Below, in pieces: positions 51,709 through 59,254 of a stretch of 64,000 nt of DNA. The notes under the pieces are model-generated. The model saw nothing but the letters and a program-made list of their open reading frames with translations. It ran no database searches and was not told the DNA's origin. How positions within the stretch are numbered: position 1 is the first letter of the stretch; each line of letters opens with the position of its first letter. The DNA is from Mycolicibacterium peregrinum (GTDB taxonomy: Bacteria > Actinomycetota > Actinomycetes > Mycobacteriales > Mycobacteriaceae). A program made the translations under genes and the position numbers. The stretch lies in the NCBI RefSeq assembly GCF_002102345.1, contig NZ_LQPP01000042.1, forward strand, positions 186,001 through 250,000, given 5' to 3'.

Positions 51709-52192
51709 TCCCGCCGACATCGAGGCTGTGACACGGCAATTGGGCCGTGAGCCGCGCGGTGTTCTTGAGGTCGCCTACCGCTGTCCCAACGGCGAGCCAG
51801 GCGTGGTCAAGACTGCGCCGAAACTGCCCGACGGGACGCCGTTCCCGACGCTGTACTACCTGACGCATCCGGCGCTGACCGCCGCCGCGAGCCGGTTGGA
51901 GTCCTCCGGGCTGATGCGGGAGATGACCGAACGCCTGCAAGAGGACGAGGCCCTGGCCGCCGCGTATCGCCGGGCCCACGAGTCGTATCTGGCCGAGCGG
52001 GACGAGATCGAATCGCTGGGCACCACGTTCACCGGCGGCGGTATGCCCGACCGCGTGAAGTGTCTGCATGTGGTGATGGCCCACTCGTTGGCAAAGGGCC
52101 CTGGTGTCAACCCCTTTGGTGACGAAGCGCTCGCAGTGCTGGCGGTCGAGCCGGCGATGGCAGGTATCTTGGATCGAGAGGTGTGGGTTTGA
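51701..52192 (+). CDS. DUF501 protein
   Basis: 163 aa. Starts VDPADIEAVTRQLGREPRGVLEVAYRC and contains FPTLYYLTHPAL, ERDEIESLGTTFTGGGMPDRVKCLH and HSLAKGPGVNPFGDEAL, which together define DUF501. Always sits between the divisome gene and ppx in actinobacteria (Rv1025), which suggests a link to one of them, but no function is known. Overlaps both neighbours. Confidence 0.9.
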   Translation: MVDPADIEAVTRQLGREPRGVLEVAYRCPNGEPGVVKTAPKLPDGTPFPTLYYLTHPALTAAASRLESSGLMREMTERLQEDEALAAAYRRAHESYLAERDEIESLGTTFTGGGMPDRVKCLHVVMAHSLAKGPGVNPFGDEALAVLAVEPAMAGILDREVWV

Positions 52193-53127
52193 GTCGGGTC
52201 GGCGCAATTGACTGTGGCACCAACTCGATCCGCCTGCTGGTCGCCGATCTGGTGGACGGCAAGCTTCGCGACGTGCACCGCGAGATGCGGGTCGTACGGC
52301 TGGGGCAGGGCGTCGACGCCACCGGGCAGTTCGCTCCGGAAGCGTTGGCGCGCACTGAATCCGCGCTGGCCGACTATGTGGCGTTGATGGCCGAGCATTC
52401 GGTGACCGCGGTGCGCATGGTCGCAACCTCAGCCGCACGGGATGCCGGCAACCGCGACGAGTTCTTCGCGATGACCGCACGTCTGCTGGGCAAGGTGGTC
52501 CCGGGCTCGGTAGCCGAGGTCATCACCGGTACCGAGGAGGCGGAGCTGTCGTTCCGGGGTGCCGTCGGTGAACTCGACCCTGCCGCAGGCCCTTTCGTCG
52601 TGGTCGATCTAGGTGGCGGCTCGACCGAACTGGTGCTCGGCGAGACAGCCGTACAGGCGAGCTTCTCCGCCGACATCGGGTGTGTGCGGCTCACCGAACG
52701 GTGCCTGCACTCCGATCCGCCCACCGCGGACCAGGTGGAGCAGGCGCGGCTGGTGGCCCGTGACGGCCTGGCCGAGGCGCTGGCCGTGGTGCCGGTCGAC
52801 GGCGCACGCACGTGGGTCGGTGTGGCCGGGACGATGACCACGCTCTCGGCGCTGGCGCAGCGGATGACCGAATACGATCCCGAGGCAATTCACCTGTCCC
52901 GCATCGGTTTCGATGACCTGCTCGGGGTGTGTGAGCAGCTGATCGGCATGGCCAAGGCCGAACGCCTCGCGCTCGGGCCGATGCATGCCGGCCGCGCTGA
53001 TGTGATCGGTGGCGGTGCGATCATCGTCGAGGAATTGGCGGCGGTTCTCAGGGATCGGGCCGGTATCGGTGAACTGGTGGTCAGCGAGCACGACATTCTC
53101 GACGGCATCGCGCTGTCGATCGCCTGA
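52183..53127 (+). CDS. ppx2: Exopolyphosphatase/guanosine pentaphosphatase (Ppx2)
   Basis: 314 aa ASKHA-fold phosphatase that trims inorganic polyphosphate and/or hydrolyses pppGpp. GAIDCGTNSIRLLVAD (phosphate 1), VATSAARDAGNR, the Ppx/GppA EVITGTEEAELSFRGAV, DLGGGSTEL and GVAGTMTTLSALAQ. Short form without the C-terminal HD domain, like Rv1026. GTG at 52183 or TTG at 52189 can start it; the TTG would give a TTGA overlap with the DUF501 stop, with GAGAGG upstream. Confidence 0.9.
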   Translation: MGLSRVGAIDCGTNSIRLLVADLVDGKLRDVHREMRVVRLGQGVDATGQFAPEALARTESALADYVALMAEHSVTAVRMVATSAARDAGNRDEFFAMTARLLGKVVPGSVAEVITGTEEAELSFRGAVGELDPAAGPFVVVDLGGGSTELVLGETAVQASFSADIGCVRLTERCLHSDPPTADQVEQARLVARDGLAEALAVVPVDGARTWVGVAGTMTTLSALAQRMTEYDPEAIHLSRIGFDDLLGVCEQLIGMAKAERLALGPMHAGRADVIGGGAIIVEELAAVLRDRAGIGELVVSEHDILDGIALSIA

Positions 53128-53179
53128 CCTTCGGCGCTTCGTTGGCGCTTCTTACGCTTCGAAAGCGCTTCTCCGCGCG

Positions 53180-53336
53180 CCGATTTCTACACCTGGGTCG
53201 TGATCCCAGGCTTGGAGCAGCCCTGGTGTGGAAAACCGCGGCGGGTGATCGACCGGGCCCGCAGCGGCGCCTCATCGTTTTCTACCGTGGGGTCGTTGGA
53301 CCACGCGATCGGCAGCCCTGGTGTAGAAAACCGCGG
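53180..53336. repeat. Two tandem copies of the dispersed intergenic hairpin element
   Basis: This fills half of the 307-bp gene-free gap after ppx2. Copy 1 (53180-53241): CGATTTCTACACCTGGG pairs with CCCTGGTGTGGAAAACCG. Copy 2 (53273-53336): CATCGTTTTCTAC pairs with GTAGAAAACCGCGG. The right arms, 53217-53241 and 53312-53336, are 25 nt long and differ at one base. The same unit occurs reversed at 22045-22069 with 3 changes. No coding sequence seen. Confidence 0.6.
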
Positions 53337-53385
53337 TGCGGGCGCGCGGCGGGGAGCGCGAGCACAACACCCCACACATAAAACA

Positions 53386-53417
53386 ACGGCCGAACGCGGT
53401 TGCCCGCGTTCGGCCGT
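53386..53417 (-). terminator. Intrinsic terminator of the MPT63-like gene
   Basis: Perfect 14-bp stem (ACGGCCGAACGCGG and its complement) with a GCAA loop; on the minus strand it is followed by TGTTTTATG. It begins 18 bp after the stop. Confidence 0.75.
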
Positions 53418-53434
53418 CGCCTTGACTACTTAGA

Positions 53435-54487
53435 TCAGGACGCAGTCCCGTGGTTGCTCGCCGGGGCGACCGCGGGGGCCGGGGCGGGCGTGATGACCGG
53501 CTGGGTGCCGGCCGGAACCAGCGCGGGCTCGGTGGCGGGAGCAGCCGGCGCGGCCGGAGCACCCGGAGCCGGAGCAGCCGGAGCCGGAGCACCCGGAGCA
53601 GCGGCGGGCGCACCCTCGGCGGGCACACCTTCGGCCGGCGAGATCGCGGTGGCGGCGTTACCCGCACCGGTGGCGGCCGGTGCACCCTCGGCGACCGGGG
53701 TGCCGTGAGCGACCGGGGTCGACTCGGTGCCCGGGGCCGGAGCAGCCGGAACCGCTTCAGTGCCGGCCGGGGTAGCAGCCGGAGCGCCCGGGGTGGCGGC
53801 AGGCGAGAGCGCGGTGGCGGCGTTGCCTGCACCGGTGCCGGCCGGTGTAGCCGGAACGGCGGCGGGCGCGGGAGCCGGGGAGACGGCGGCCGGAGCAGCA
53901 GTCGGAGCACCGGCAGCCGGAGCTGCGGCAGGTGCCGGGGCGGCGGCCGGAGCAGCGGCGGGAGCCGGACGCTTCGGGGCACCGGCGGCCGGGGCCGCGG
54001 CGGGCGTAGCGGTCTTGTCCCACGCCAGCACGTCATGGCCGCCGGCGTTGTAGACGACGGACGTCGGCTGGTCGCCGGTGACGTCGAAGTAGATCTTGCC
54101 GCTGGTCTTCTGGCCCTGAGCGAGGGTGGCCGGGTTGACGCCCTGGGTGCTGGGCACCTGGAACAGCGCGCGGTAGTTCTGGCCGTCGGCGGCGCGGACG
54201 TTGAAGTTGGAGACGATCGGCGTCACCGAGCCTTGGAGGGCCTCGTTGGTCGCAGTGACTTCCCACAGGGTGCCGCGCGGGGTGTAGTTGATGGTGTCAG
54301 TGCTGGGCTTCAGGTCGGTCACAGTCCAGACCTGGGTACCGCCGTCCAGCTTGCCCTGGCCGCCGAGCGCAGCGGTGGTGACAGCACTGTCCTCGGCGTC
54401 GGCGAGCGCCATCGGGGCGCTGGCGACGATCGCCGCGGCGGCGATGGCCGCTCCGGCAAAGGCCGTACTGATGTTCGTCTTCTTCAA
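53435..54487 (-). CDS. MPT63-like (DUF1942) secreted protein with long Pro/Ala tail
   Basis: 350 aa from TTG. Signal peptide (TNISTAFAGAAIAAAAIVASA...LADA), then an immunoglobulin-like MPT63/DUF1942 domain at ~35-150 (VWTVTDLKPSTDTINYTPRG; LWEVTATNEA; SGKIYFDVTGDQPTSVVYN). The last ~185 residues are Pro/Ala with blocks such as GAGNAATALSP repeated (two full copies). M. tuberculosis MPT63 is only ~159 aa, so the tail is an addition. Start: TTG 54487 has AGGAG 8 nt upstream; a GTG three codons earlier would be too close to that site. Confidence 0.75.
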   Translation of the reverse strand: MKKTNISTAFAGAAIAAAAIVASAPMALADAEDSAVTTAALGGQGKLDGGTQVWTVTDLKPSTDTINYTPRGTLWEVTATNEALQGSVTPIVSNFNVRAADGQNYRALFQVPSTQGVNPATLAQGQKTSGKIYFDVTGDQPTSVVYNAGGHDVLAWDKTATPAAAPAAGAPKRPAPAAAPAAAPAPAAAPAAGAPTAAPAAVSPAPAPAAVPATPAGTGAGNAATALSPAATPGAPAATPAGTEAVPAAPAPGTESTPVAHGTPVAEGAPAATGAGNAATAISPAEGVPAEGAPAAAPGAPAPAAPAPGAPAAPAAPATEPALVPAGTQPVITPAPAPAVAPASNHGTAS

Positions 54488-54578
54488 GGCGTTCACTCCT
54501 GACTGGTCCAAAGAAAGGTGGCAGGCCCCCGGCAGTGGGACACCCACTTCATGCGAAGTTATCAGCTTAAGAGGACGG

Positions 54579-54698
54579 TTAGGAACAGTAGTTCACAGTT
54601 TCTGCCATCGGCGCCTGGCAGAAAGCGTCGTTGACCTGGTCCCGAACGCTGCTGGTCGGACCTGAATGTGACGATGACCAGCCCTTTTTCCTGCTCAT
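54579..54698 (-). CDS. Candidate 39-residue ORF overlapping the radical-SAM stop
   Basis: ATG at 54698 overlaps the radical-SAM stop by ATGA, the coupling used throughout this operon. Peptide MSRKKGWSSSHSGPTSSVRD followed by 19 residues ending ETVNYCS, with two Cys. No family known. A 9-bp hairpin (54599-54624) lies inside its 3' part and may be the operon terminator, so chance is possible. Coding status needs expression evidence. Confidence 0.35.
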   Translation of the reverse strand: MSRKKGWSSSHSGPTSSVRDQVNDAFCQAPMAETVNYCS

Positions 54699-56266
54699 CG
54701 AATCTCGATGAGCGGTAATGCCTGGCCTACTGACAGGGACAGGCGTTGACGTCCCAGTGCAGGCCACGCTTGCACGGCGCAGAAGGGCGCGCACTGGTGT
54801 TGGGCAGTGTCGGACTGCCCGGAGCGGGTGCCCACGTGGACACAACACTGGGTCAACCGCTCCTCGATCATTGTGGACATGTCCATGAACGGTTTGACGG
54901 TCAGGCGAACCACGCGCTCGCCCAGCAAGTTGCGGATCTTGCGGCGGCGGCCGGGCAGTGCCGAGGACGCCAATGTCAGCAGTGTCCCCATACCCAAGTC
55001 GCAGCCCTCGCAGATGGCGCGCCAGACGTCACCGATCTGAGGGTGCGACAGGGACGACTGCTCCGAGAGCAGCCCGAGCAGTGACTCCTGAACGGCCATG
55101 CGCAGTTCCCGCGGGAGTTCGGCGTCGGCGATCCGATTGGACACCAGGCCCAGCTTGGCCTTGAGGCTCTCGGTGCCGATCAGTGATACCAGCGAGCGCC
55201 AACGGTCGTTGTCGTCACGGACCAGATAGCCGACGGAGCAGCAGTGCGGGTGCGAGCAGGGCAGCGCGGTCAGGTCGCGCCAGGTGACGGCGTCGCCGGT
55301 CTGAGGTCCCAGCCGTTTGAGCACCCCGGTGTGGGTCAACCGGTTCATGGGGTCGATCGCCCCGGATCGTCCGGAGCCGAACTGCGGCTGAATGGTGAGC
55401 CCACCGACGTACGGGGTGTCCAGGGCCAGCCGGACCATGTCGCCGATCTCGTCGTCGTTGACGCCGAGCGCAGTTGTCATCACCAGGGTGGTGAAGATCT
55501 CTCGCTCGGAGAGCCGTTGTAGGGCTTGGCTTTTGGTGCGCCGAAGGTCGCCACCGCGGTGGTGGCGGTGGGCCTGCTCGGACAACCCGTCGTACTGCAG
55601 GTACACCTCGACGCGTTCGCGGTGCGCGGTGAGCAGATCCAGCAACGCGTCGTCGTTGGCGATGCGTACCCCGTTGCTGTTGATCAGAATTCGGGTGATC
55701 GGCCGGGCCACCAGTTCATCGAGCAGTTCGGCCAGGTTCGGGTGCAGAGTGGGTTCGCCACCGCTGAGCATCAGGACGTCGATGCGCCCGTTCTCCCGGG
55801 CCAGCCGCTGGTCGACGTTGGCCAGCACGTCGGCCGTGGGCACCACATGCCGCAGATCGGGCGAACTGTCGGTGAAACAGGTGGGGCAGCGCAGATTGCA
55901 GGTCTCGGCGATGTCCTGCAGCAGGATGCAGGTGTGCTGGGTCTGCATCTCGGGCAGACCCCGCAGGTAGGCCGACGGGATCGGGTCGAAGTTCCCGGCG
56001 ACGTCGGGGATGTGGGCCTTGGTCGGGGCGGTCCACTCCTCGAGGTAGGACAGGATCTCGGGATCTTCGTCGTACAGGGTGCGTACCAACCCGTGTGTGC
56101 GGCAGCCACGTTCGAGCCAGATTTGCCCGTCGCGCTCGACCAGGATGCCGGCCAGGCGCACGACATCGGCCAATGGGCGCTCGGGTGCCTCGCTGTGGCA
56201 GTCCGGGCAGAACGCGGTGACGTAGCGGTGCAGGCGGTCGCCGCGCAGCCCCATTCCGGTGCTCAC
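54695..56266 (-). CDS. Radical-SAM protein of the MJ0619/tetraether-synthase (Tes) type
   Basis: 523 aa from GTG. Residues ~15-70 are an N-terminal Cys/His module (CPDC at 20-23, ERGCRTHG with Cys55/His58). The SAM-cluster motif is Cys123-x3-Cys127-x2-Cys130 (CNLRCPTC), followed by LSGGEPTLHPNL and LINSNGVRI. C-terminal cluster blocks: LPCSHPHCCSVGY, ICEGCD, and CCVHVG...CAPFC (Cys474, 475, 492, 496). This combination is that of MJ0619-like enzymes and archaeal tetraether synthase, which build C-C bonds on lipid tails or methylate pterins. GTG start overlaps the upstream gene by 4 bases. Bacterial substrate unknown. Confidence 0.82.
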   Translation of the reverse strand: MSTGMGLRGDRLHRYVTAFCPDCHSEAPERPLADVVRLAGILVERDGQIWLERGCRTHGLVRTLYDEDPEILSYLEEWTAPTKAHIPDVAGNFDPIPSAYLRGLPEMQTQHTCILLQDIAETCNLRCPTCFTDSSPDLRHVVPTADVLANVDQRLARENGRIDVLMLSGGEPTLHPNLAELLDELVARPITRILINSNGVRIANDDALLDLLTAHRERVEVYLQYDGLSEQAHRHHRGGDLRRTKSQALQRLSEREIFTTLVMTTALGVNDDEIGDMVRLALDTPYVGGLTIQPQFGSGRSGAIDPMNRLTHTGVLKRLGPQTGDAVTWRDLTALPCSHPHCCSVGYLVRDDNDRWRSLVSLIGTESLKAKLGLVSNRIADAELPRELRMAVQESLLGLLSEQSSLSHPQIGDVWRAICEGCDLGMGTLLTLASSALPGRRRKIRNLLGERVVRLTVKPFMDMSTMIEERLTQCCVHVGTRSGQSDTAQHQCAPFCAVQAWPALGRQRLSLSVGQALPLIEIR

Positions 56267-56778
56267 CGGGCGTACAGCTCCGGGTTGACGCCGGTGCAGA
56301 AGCCCGCGGTGAACAGCGACATCAGGGCCCAACCCACCATCAGACCGATGCCGAGGCCTCGTGCCGTCGGATTCTTGGACAACAACATCAGGAACCCGCC
56401 GCCGAACGCGACGGCGACCAAGAACACTGCTGCCCCGCCGAAGACCATGTTGGCGCTGCCGCCGCCGCTGTCGGTTGCGGCGGCGCCCAGGAAGGCGACG
56501 AACCCGATCACCAGGTTGAGCGCGGCATAGAGAAACGGCCCGAGGATCACCATGAGGACGGAGATGCGCTGCGGGGGTTTCGGCGGTGGGCCGTACGGAT
56601 AGGCAGGCGGGTACGGATATCCGGGATAGCCCGGAGGCGGGGGAGCGGGCTCACCGTGATAGGCCGGTGGAACCCCTTGTGGTTCAAAGCTTTGGGGGCC
56701 GAATGCCGGCGGTCCGGATGGCGGCGGATCAAAGCCCTGGGGAGGTGTGTCATCGGGAGGCTCGGGCGGTGTCGTCAT
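56263..56778 (-). CDS. Pro-rich N-terminus, small membrane protein
   Basis: 171 aa. First ~75 residues are Pro/Gly/Tyr-rich and cytosolic (PPAYHGEPAPPPPGYPGYPY), then three to four hydrophobic segments (ISVLMVILGPFLYAALNLVI; GGAAVFLVAVAFGGGFLMLL; GLGIGLMVGWALMSLFTAGF). It overlaps both neighbours by 4 bases (ATGA and GTGA), so stoichiometric production with the Lgt-like and radical-SAM proteins is likely. It may recruit the latter to the membrane. Confidence 0.7.
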   Translation of the reverse strand: MTTPPEPPDDTPPQGFDPPPSGPPAFGPQSFEPQGVPPAYHGEPAPPPPGYPGYPYPPAYPYGPPPKPPQRISVLMVILGPFLYAALNLVIGFVAFLGAAATDSGGGSANMVFGGAAVFLVAVAFGGGFLMLLSKNPTARGLGIGLMVGWALMSLFTAGFCTGVNPELYAR

Positions 56779-57560
56779 GCGGGCACCTCCTCGGTACGGG
56801 CTGGGTTGCGATAGTACCCGCGGCGGTAGCCGTACCACAGGCGAAATCCCAGGATCAGCAGTGATGGCAGCAGGAACCATTGCGGGCGGGTCAGATCCAG
56901 CCACACGGTCTCGTTGGCCCGGACGAACTCGACGAGGAAGCGGAACACCGCGTAGGCCGCGACGTAGAGTACGAACAGCTCACCGGGCTTGCCGATCCGG
57001 GGACGCAGCCACAGCAACACGGCGAATGCAGTGAGCTGGAAGGCGATCTCGTACAGAAACGACGGATGCATCGCCAGGCCGGCCAGGCATCCGGGACATT
57101 CGGGCGTGTCGGCCGGGGCGTGGATTCCCCACGGCAGTGTGGTGGGTCGTCCGGGCGCTTCGGTGAGGTGGCAGCCGATGCGGCCGATCGCCATGCCGAG
57201 CGCGACCGCGGGCGCGAACAGGTCGCCGGTCTTCCCGCGGTAACCGCCGAGCCGCTTGGCGATCAGCACGCCGAGGTAGGCCCCGAGCAGCCCGCCGAGG
57301 ATGCTGCGGGAGCCGAACTGCCAGGCCTGCGCCAGGGTCGGATTGGCGCTGAAGTCCAGGTGACGGATCCACCCGGTCAACCTCATCCCGATCGCACCAC
57401 CGATCAGCGCGCCGGCCGCGGCGACCACAGACTGTTCGTTGACCGCGCCGCGGCGGCGGGCCTCGGTGACGAACACGAGCAGGGCGGCGAACACGCCGAG
57501 GGCGACGAACAGGTTGTGCACCCCGACGGTGACGGGCCCGAGGTGCCACTGCGCAGTCAC
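56775..57560 (-). CDS. Lgt-like (prolipoprotein diacylglyceryl transferase family) membrane protein
   Basis: 261 aa with seven predicted hydrophobic segments. Family features: GGLLGAYLGVLIAKR, ALGMAIGRIGCHLTEAPGRP and HPSFLYE. In true Lgt the signature is GRIGNF-N-E--G; here the Asn residues are Cys and Thr (GRIGCHLTEAPGRP), while the Arg and Gly are kept. The housekeeping Lgt of mycobacteria lies near trpA, so this is a paralogue. First gene of an overlapping operon with a membrane protein and a radical-SAM enzyme; it could act on diacylglycerol lipids rather than on prolipoproteins. Confidence 0.8.
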   Translation of the reverse strand: MTAQWHLGPVTVGVHNLFVALGVFAALLVFVTEARRRGAVNEQSVVAAAGALIGGAIGMRLTGWIRHLDFSANPTLAQAWQFGSRSILGGLLGAYLGVLIAKRLGGYRGKTGDLFAPAVALGMAIGRIGCHLTEAPGRPTTLPWGIHAPADTPECPGCLAGLAMHPSFLYEIAFQLTAFAVLLWLRPRIGKPGELFVLYVAAYAVFRFLVEFVRANETVWLDLTRPQWFLLPSLLILGFRLWYGYRRGYYRNPARTEEVPA

Positions 57561-57585
57561 CTGCCGAACCTAACCCGCGACCGCT

Positions 57586-58290
57586 TCACCCGGCCAGCGA
57601 CAGTCCGGCGGCGACGGCGAATCCCAGCACGGCCGCCAGTCCGGCGTTTTCGCCGGCTTTCTCGGTGGCCTCCGGGATCATCGAGCCCACCAGCATGACC
57701 AGCAGTGCGCCGGCGGCGAATCCGTTGATCCCGCCCTGCAATTGGGCGCCGGCGACATCCTGCAGCTGGTAGCCGCCAACGGTGGCCAGCGCGCACAGTG
57801 CGGCGATCGCGGCCCATCCGCCCACAATCCGGCGGGCCGGTTCTCCGGCGGCTCGCATATCGCTGGCCGACCCGATGGATTCGGGCAGGTTCGACACGAA
57901 GATGGAGACCACCAGTGCCAGGCTGACGCCGGCTCCGGTGGCGATGCCGATGCCGAGTGCGGCCTGTTCGGGAATGCCGTCGAGCAGGGCGCCGAGCAGC
58001 AGGGGTAATCCGGCGGTCTGGGTTCCGTTGCGGCCCATCCGATCTACTGCTTTGTCCGCGAGATAGAACACCACGGCTCCGAGGGCCAGGCCGAGCGCCA
58101 CGGCCCACCCGCCGCTGGCTCGGAAGCCTTCCTCGGCGAGCTCGAAGGAGATGCTGGAGATGAGTGCCCCGGCGCCGAAACCGAGCACGAGGCCGACGAG
58201 ACGTCGATTCCAGTCGCGGACGACACCGGCGACCGCGCCGATGAGCAATGAGGATGCGGCGACCAGGCCCCAGGTCAACGCGGTGAGCAC
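57586..58290 (-). CDS. ZIP-family metal permease
   Basis: 234 aa, about eight hydrophobic segments. Family blocks: GFGAGALISSISFELAEEGF in the N-terminal half, LLLGALLDGIPEQAALGI in TM4 and SIFVSNLPESIG in TM5, where His is usual in many ZIPs; here Asp, Glu and Asn provide the ligands. Imports a divalent metal (Zn, Mn, Fe or Co) into the cytosol. The neighbouring metallothionein-like gene, nmtR and ctpJ suggest a common metal-balance role. Confidence 0.85.
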   Translation of the reverse strand: MLTALTWGLVAASSLLIGAVAGVVRDWNRRLVGLVLGFGAGALISSISFELAEEGFRASGGWAVALGLALGAVVFYLADKAVDRMGRNGTQTAGLPLLLGALLDGIPEQAALGIGIATGAGVSLALVVSIFVSNLPESIGSASDMRAAGEPARRIVGGWAAIAALCALATVGGYQLQDVAGAQLQGGINGFAAGALLVMLVGSMIPEATEKAGENAGLAAVLGFAVAAGLSLAG

Positions 58291-58431
58291 AGCCGCAGCA
58301 TAAGTCAGCGGCGGCTCAGAACCGTGGAAGCCGGAGTGGTGAGAAATGTGGCGAAGCGCGAAATCGCACGACCGATCGGTGCGATCGATGAGGTTATGGC
58401 CCGATGATCAGGCGGCGTAGGGGCTACGGGT

Positions 58432-58468
58432 GGTGGCCTGTCGCCGGTTGCCCGGACGACAGGCCACC
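58432..58468 (-). terminator. Terminator after the metallothionein-like gene
   Basis: GGTGGCCTGTCG (58432-58443) pairs exactly with CGACAGGCCACC (58457-58468) around 13 nt, 7 bp past the small gene's stop on the minus strand. Confidence 0.6.
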
Positions 58469-58475
58469 GACGGCG

Positions 58476-58574
58476 TCAGCGCCGTGCGTTGCAGTTCGGG
58501 GGGTTTCCGCAGTGGTGGCCACCGTCGCAGGCATTACAGCGACAGGTGCAGGATCCCTTGGTTGCCATGCGCAT
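58476..58574 (-). CDS. Metallothionein-like Cys-rich peptide, 32 aa
   Basis: Six Cys and two His in CTCRCNACDGGHHCGNPPNC, plus ends RMATKGS and NARR. CxCxC spacing with HH is what a metal-binding peptide needs. GAGGAG is 10 nt before the ATG at 58574 (a second ATG two codons on), and a 12-bp terminator hairpin follows the stop. It is too short for automatic calling, but the setting (ZIP transporter, nmtR, P1B-4 ATPase) supports a cytosolic metal buffer. Sequence is unlike M. tuberculosis MymT. Which metal is unknown. Confidence 0.65.
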   Translation of the reverse strand: MRMATKGSCTCRCNACDGGHHCGNPPNCNARR

Positions 58575-58795
58575 CGTCGTTCAACTCCTCACTGTTCGGG
58601 TACCGCCGGTATCGCCGGCAGCAAACTCCCGAGTATGGGTGGACATCAACATATAACGACTTCACAATAGTTCGCCCCACGGTGAAAATAAAGGATTCCC
58701 TAAACGGCGCGCGATTTTTGCGCGAGGGTTATTTCGACTGCGGACACCCCGGTGAACAGTGCGTGAAACTCTTTGGCTGCGGCGGTTTTAGGGGC

Positions 58796-59149
58796 TCAGG
58801 CGGACGTGTCGCGGGCGCCGAGTCGGAGGTGCTCGATGTGGTAGATGGCCTCGTCGAGCAGTAGCGCGACGTGGTTGTCGTAGAGCCGGTACACGATATT
58901 GCGACCGGACCTGTCGCCGGTGACGAGGCCCAGTGCCCGCAATAACCGGAGTTGATTGGAAACCGCGGGCTGCTCCATGCCGACTGCCGCGGACAGTTCG
59001 GTGACCGAGCATGGCGATTCCCGGAGTCTGGTCAGGATCAGCAATCGGTTGGGTGAGGCCAGGGCCTGCAGCGTCTCGGCGACTTTGGTCGCGGAGGCGG
59101 CGTCGAGGGACGCTGCCGGCGTCGCGTGCCCCTCAACTCCGTGGCCCAT
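58796..59149 (-). CDS. nmtR: Ni/Co-responsive ArsR-family repressor NmtR
   Basis: 117 aa. ArsR/SmtB winged helix (LASPNRLLILTRLRESPCSVTELSAAVGMEQPAVSNQLRLLRAL). Metal ligands of M. tuberculosis NmtR are kept: N-terminal MGHGVEG (Gly2 amine, His3) and Asp91, His93, His104, His107 in helix 5; the extra C-terminal His residues at 109 and 116 are absent. Start at ATG 59149, because NmtR needs MGHG at its terminus; a frame extension of three codons exists. Represses the divergent P-type ATPase and releases on Ni/Co. Confidence 0.9.
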   Translation of the reverse strand: MGHGVEGHATPAASLDAASATKVAETLQALASPNRLLILTRLRESPCSVTELSAAVGMEQPAVSNQLRLLRALGLVTGDRSGRNIVYRLYDNHVALLLDEAIYHIEHLRLGARDTSA

Positions 59150-59179
59150 GGCACTCATTCAAGCATGCGAGACAAACAT

Positions 59180-59197
59180 GATTGATACATTTCAATC
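59180..59197. promoter_or_regulatory. Candidate NmtR operator
   Basis: GATTGA-TACATT-TCAATC, a perfect 6-6-6 inverted repeat, in the 105-bp nmtR/ctpJ gap. A TACATGTA palindrome (59200-59207) lies just beside it. Confidence 0.55.
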
Positions 59198-59254
59198 TTT
59201 ACATGTATAAATGTGTATGCCGTAGGGGCTGAGCACAAACGAGAGGTGCAGTCG

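Noticed and set aside
58430..58864. Plus-strand frame with a Cys-rich segment (FDCGHPGEQCVKLFGCGG)
   Set aside because: Overlaps nmtR and the metallothionein-like gene antisense, no start with a ribosome site near the Cys-rich part, and no family resemblance.
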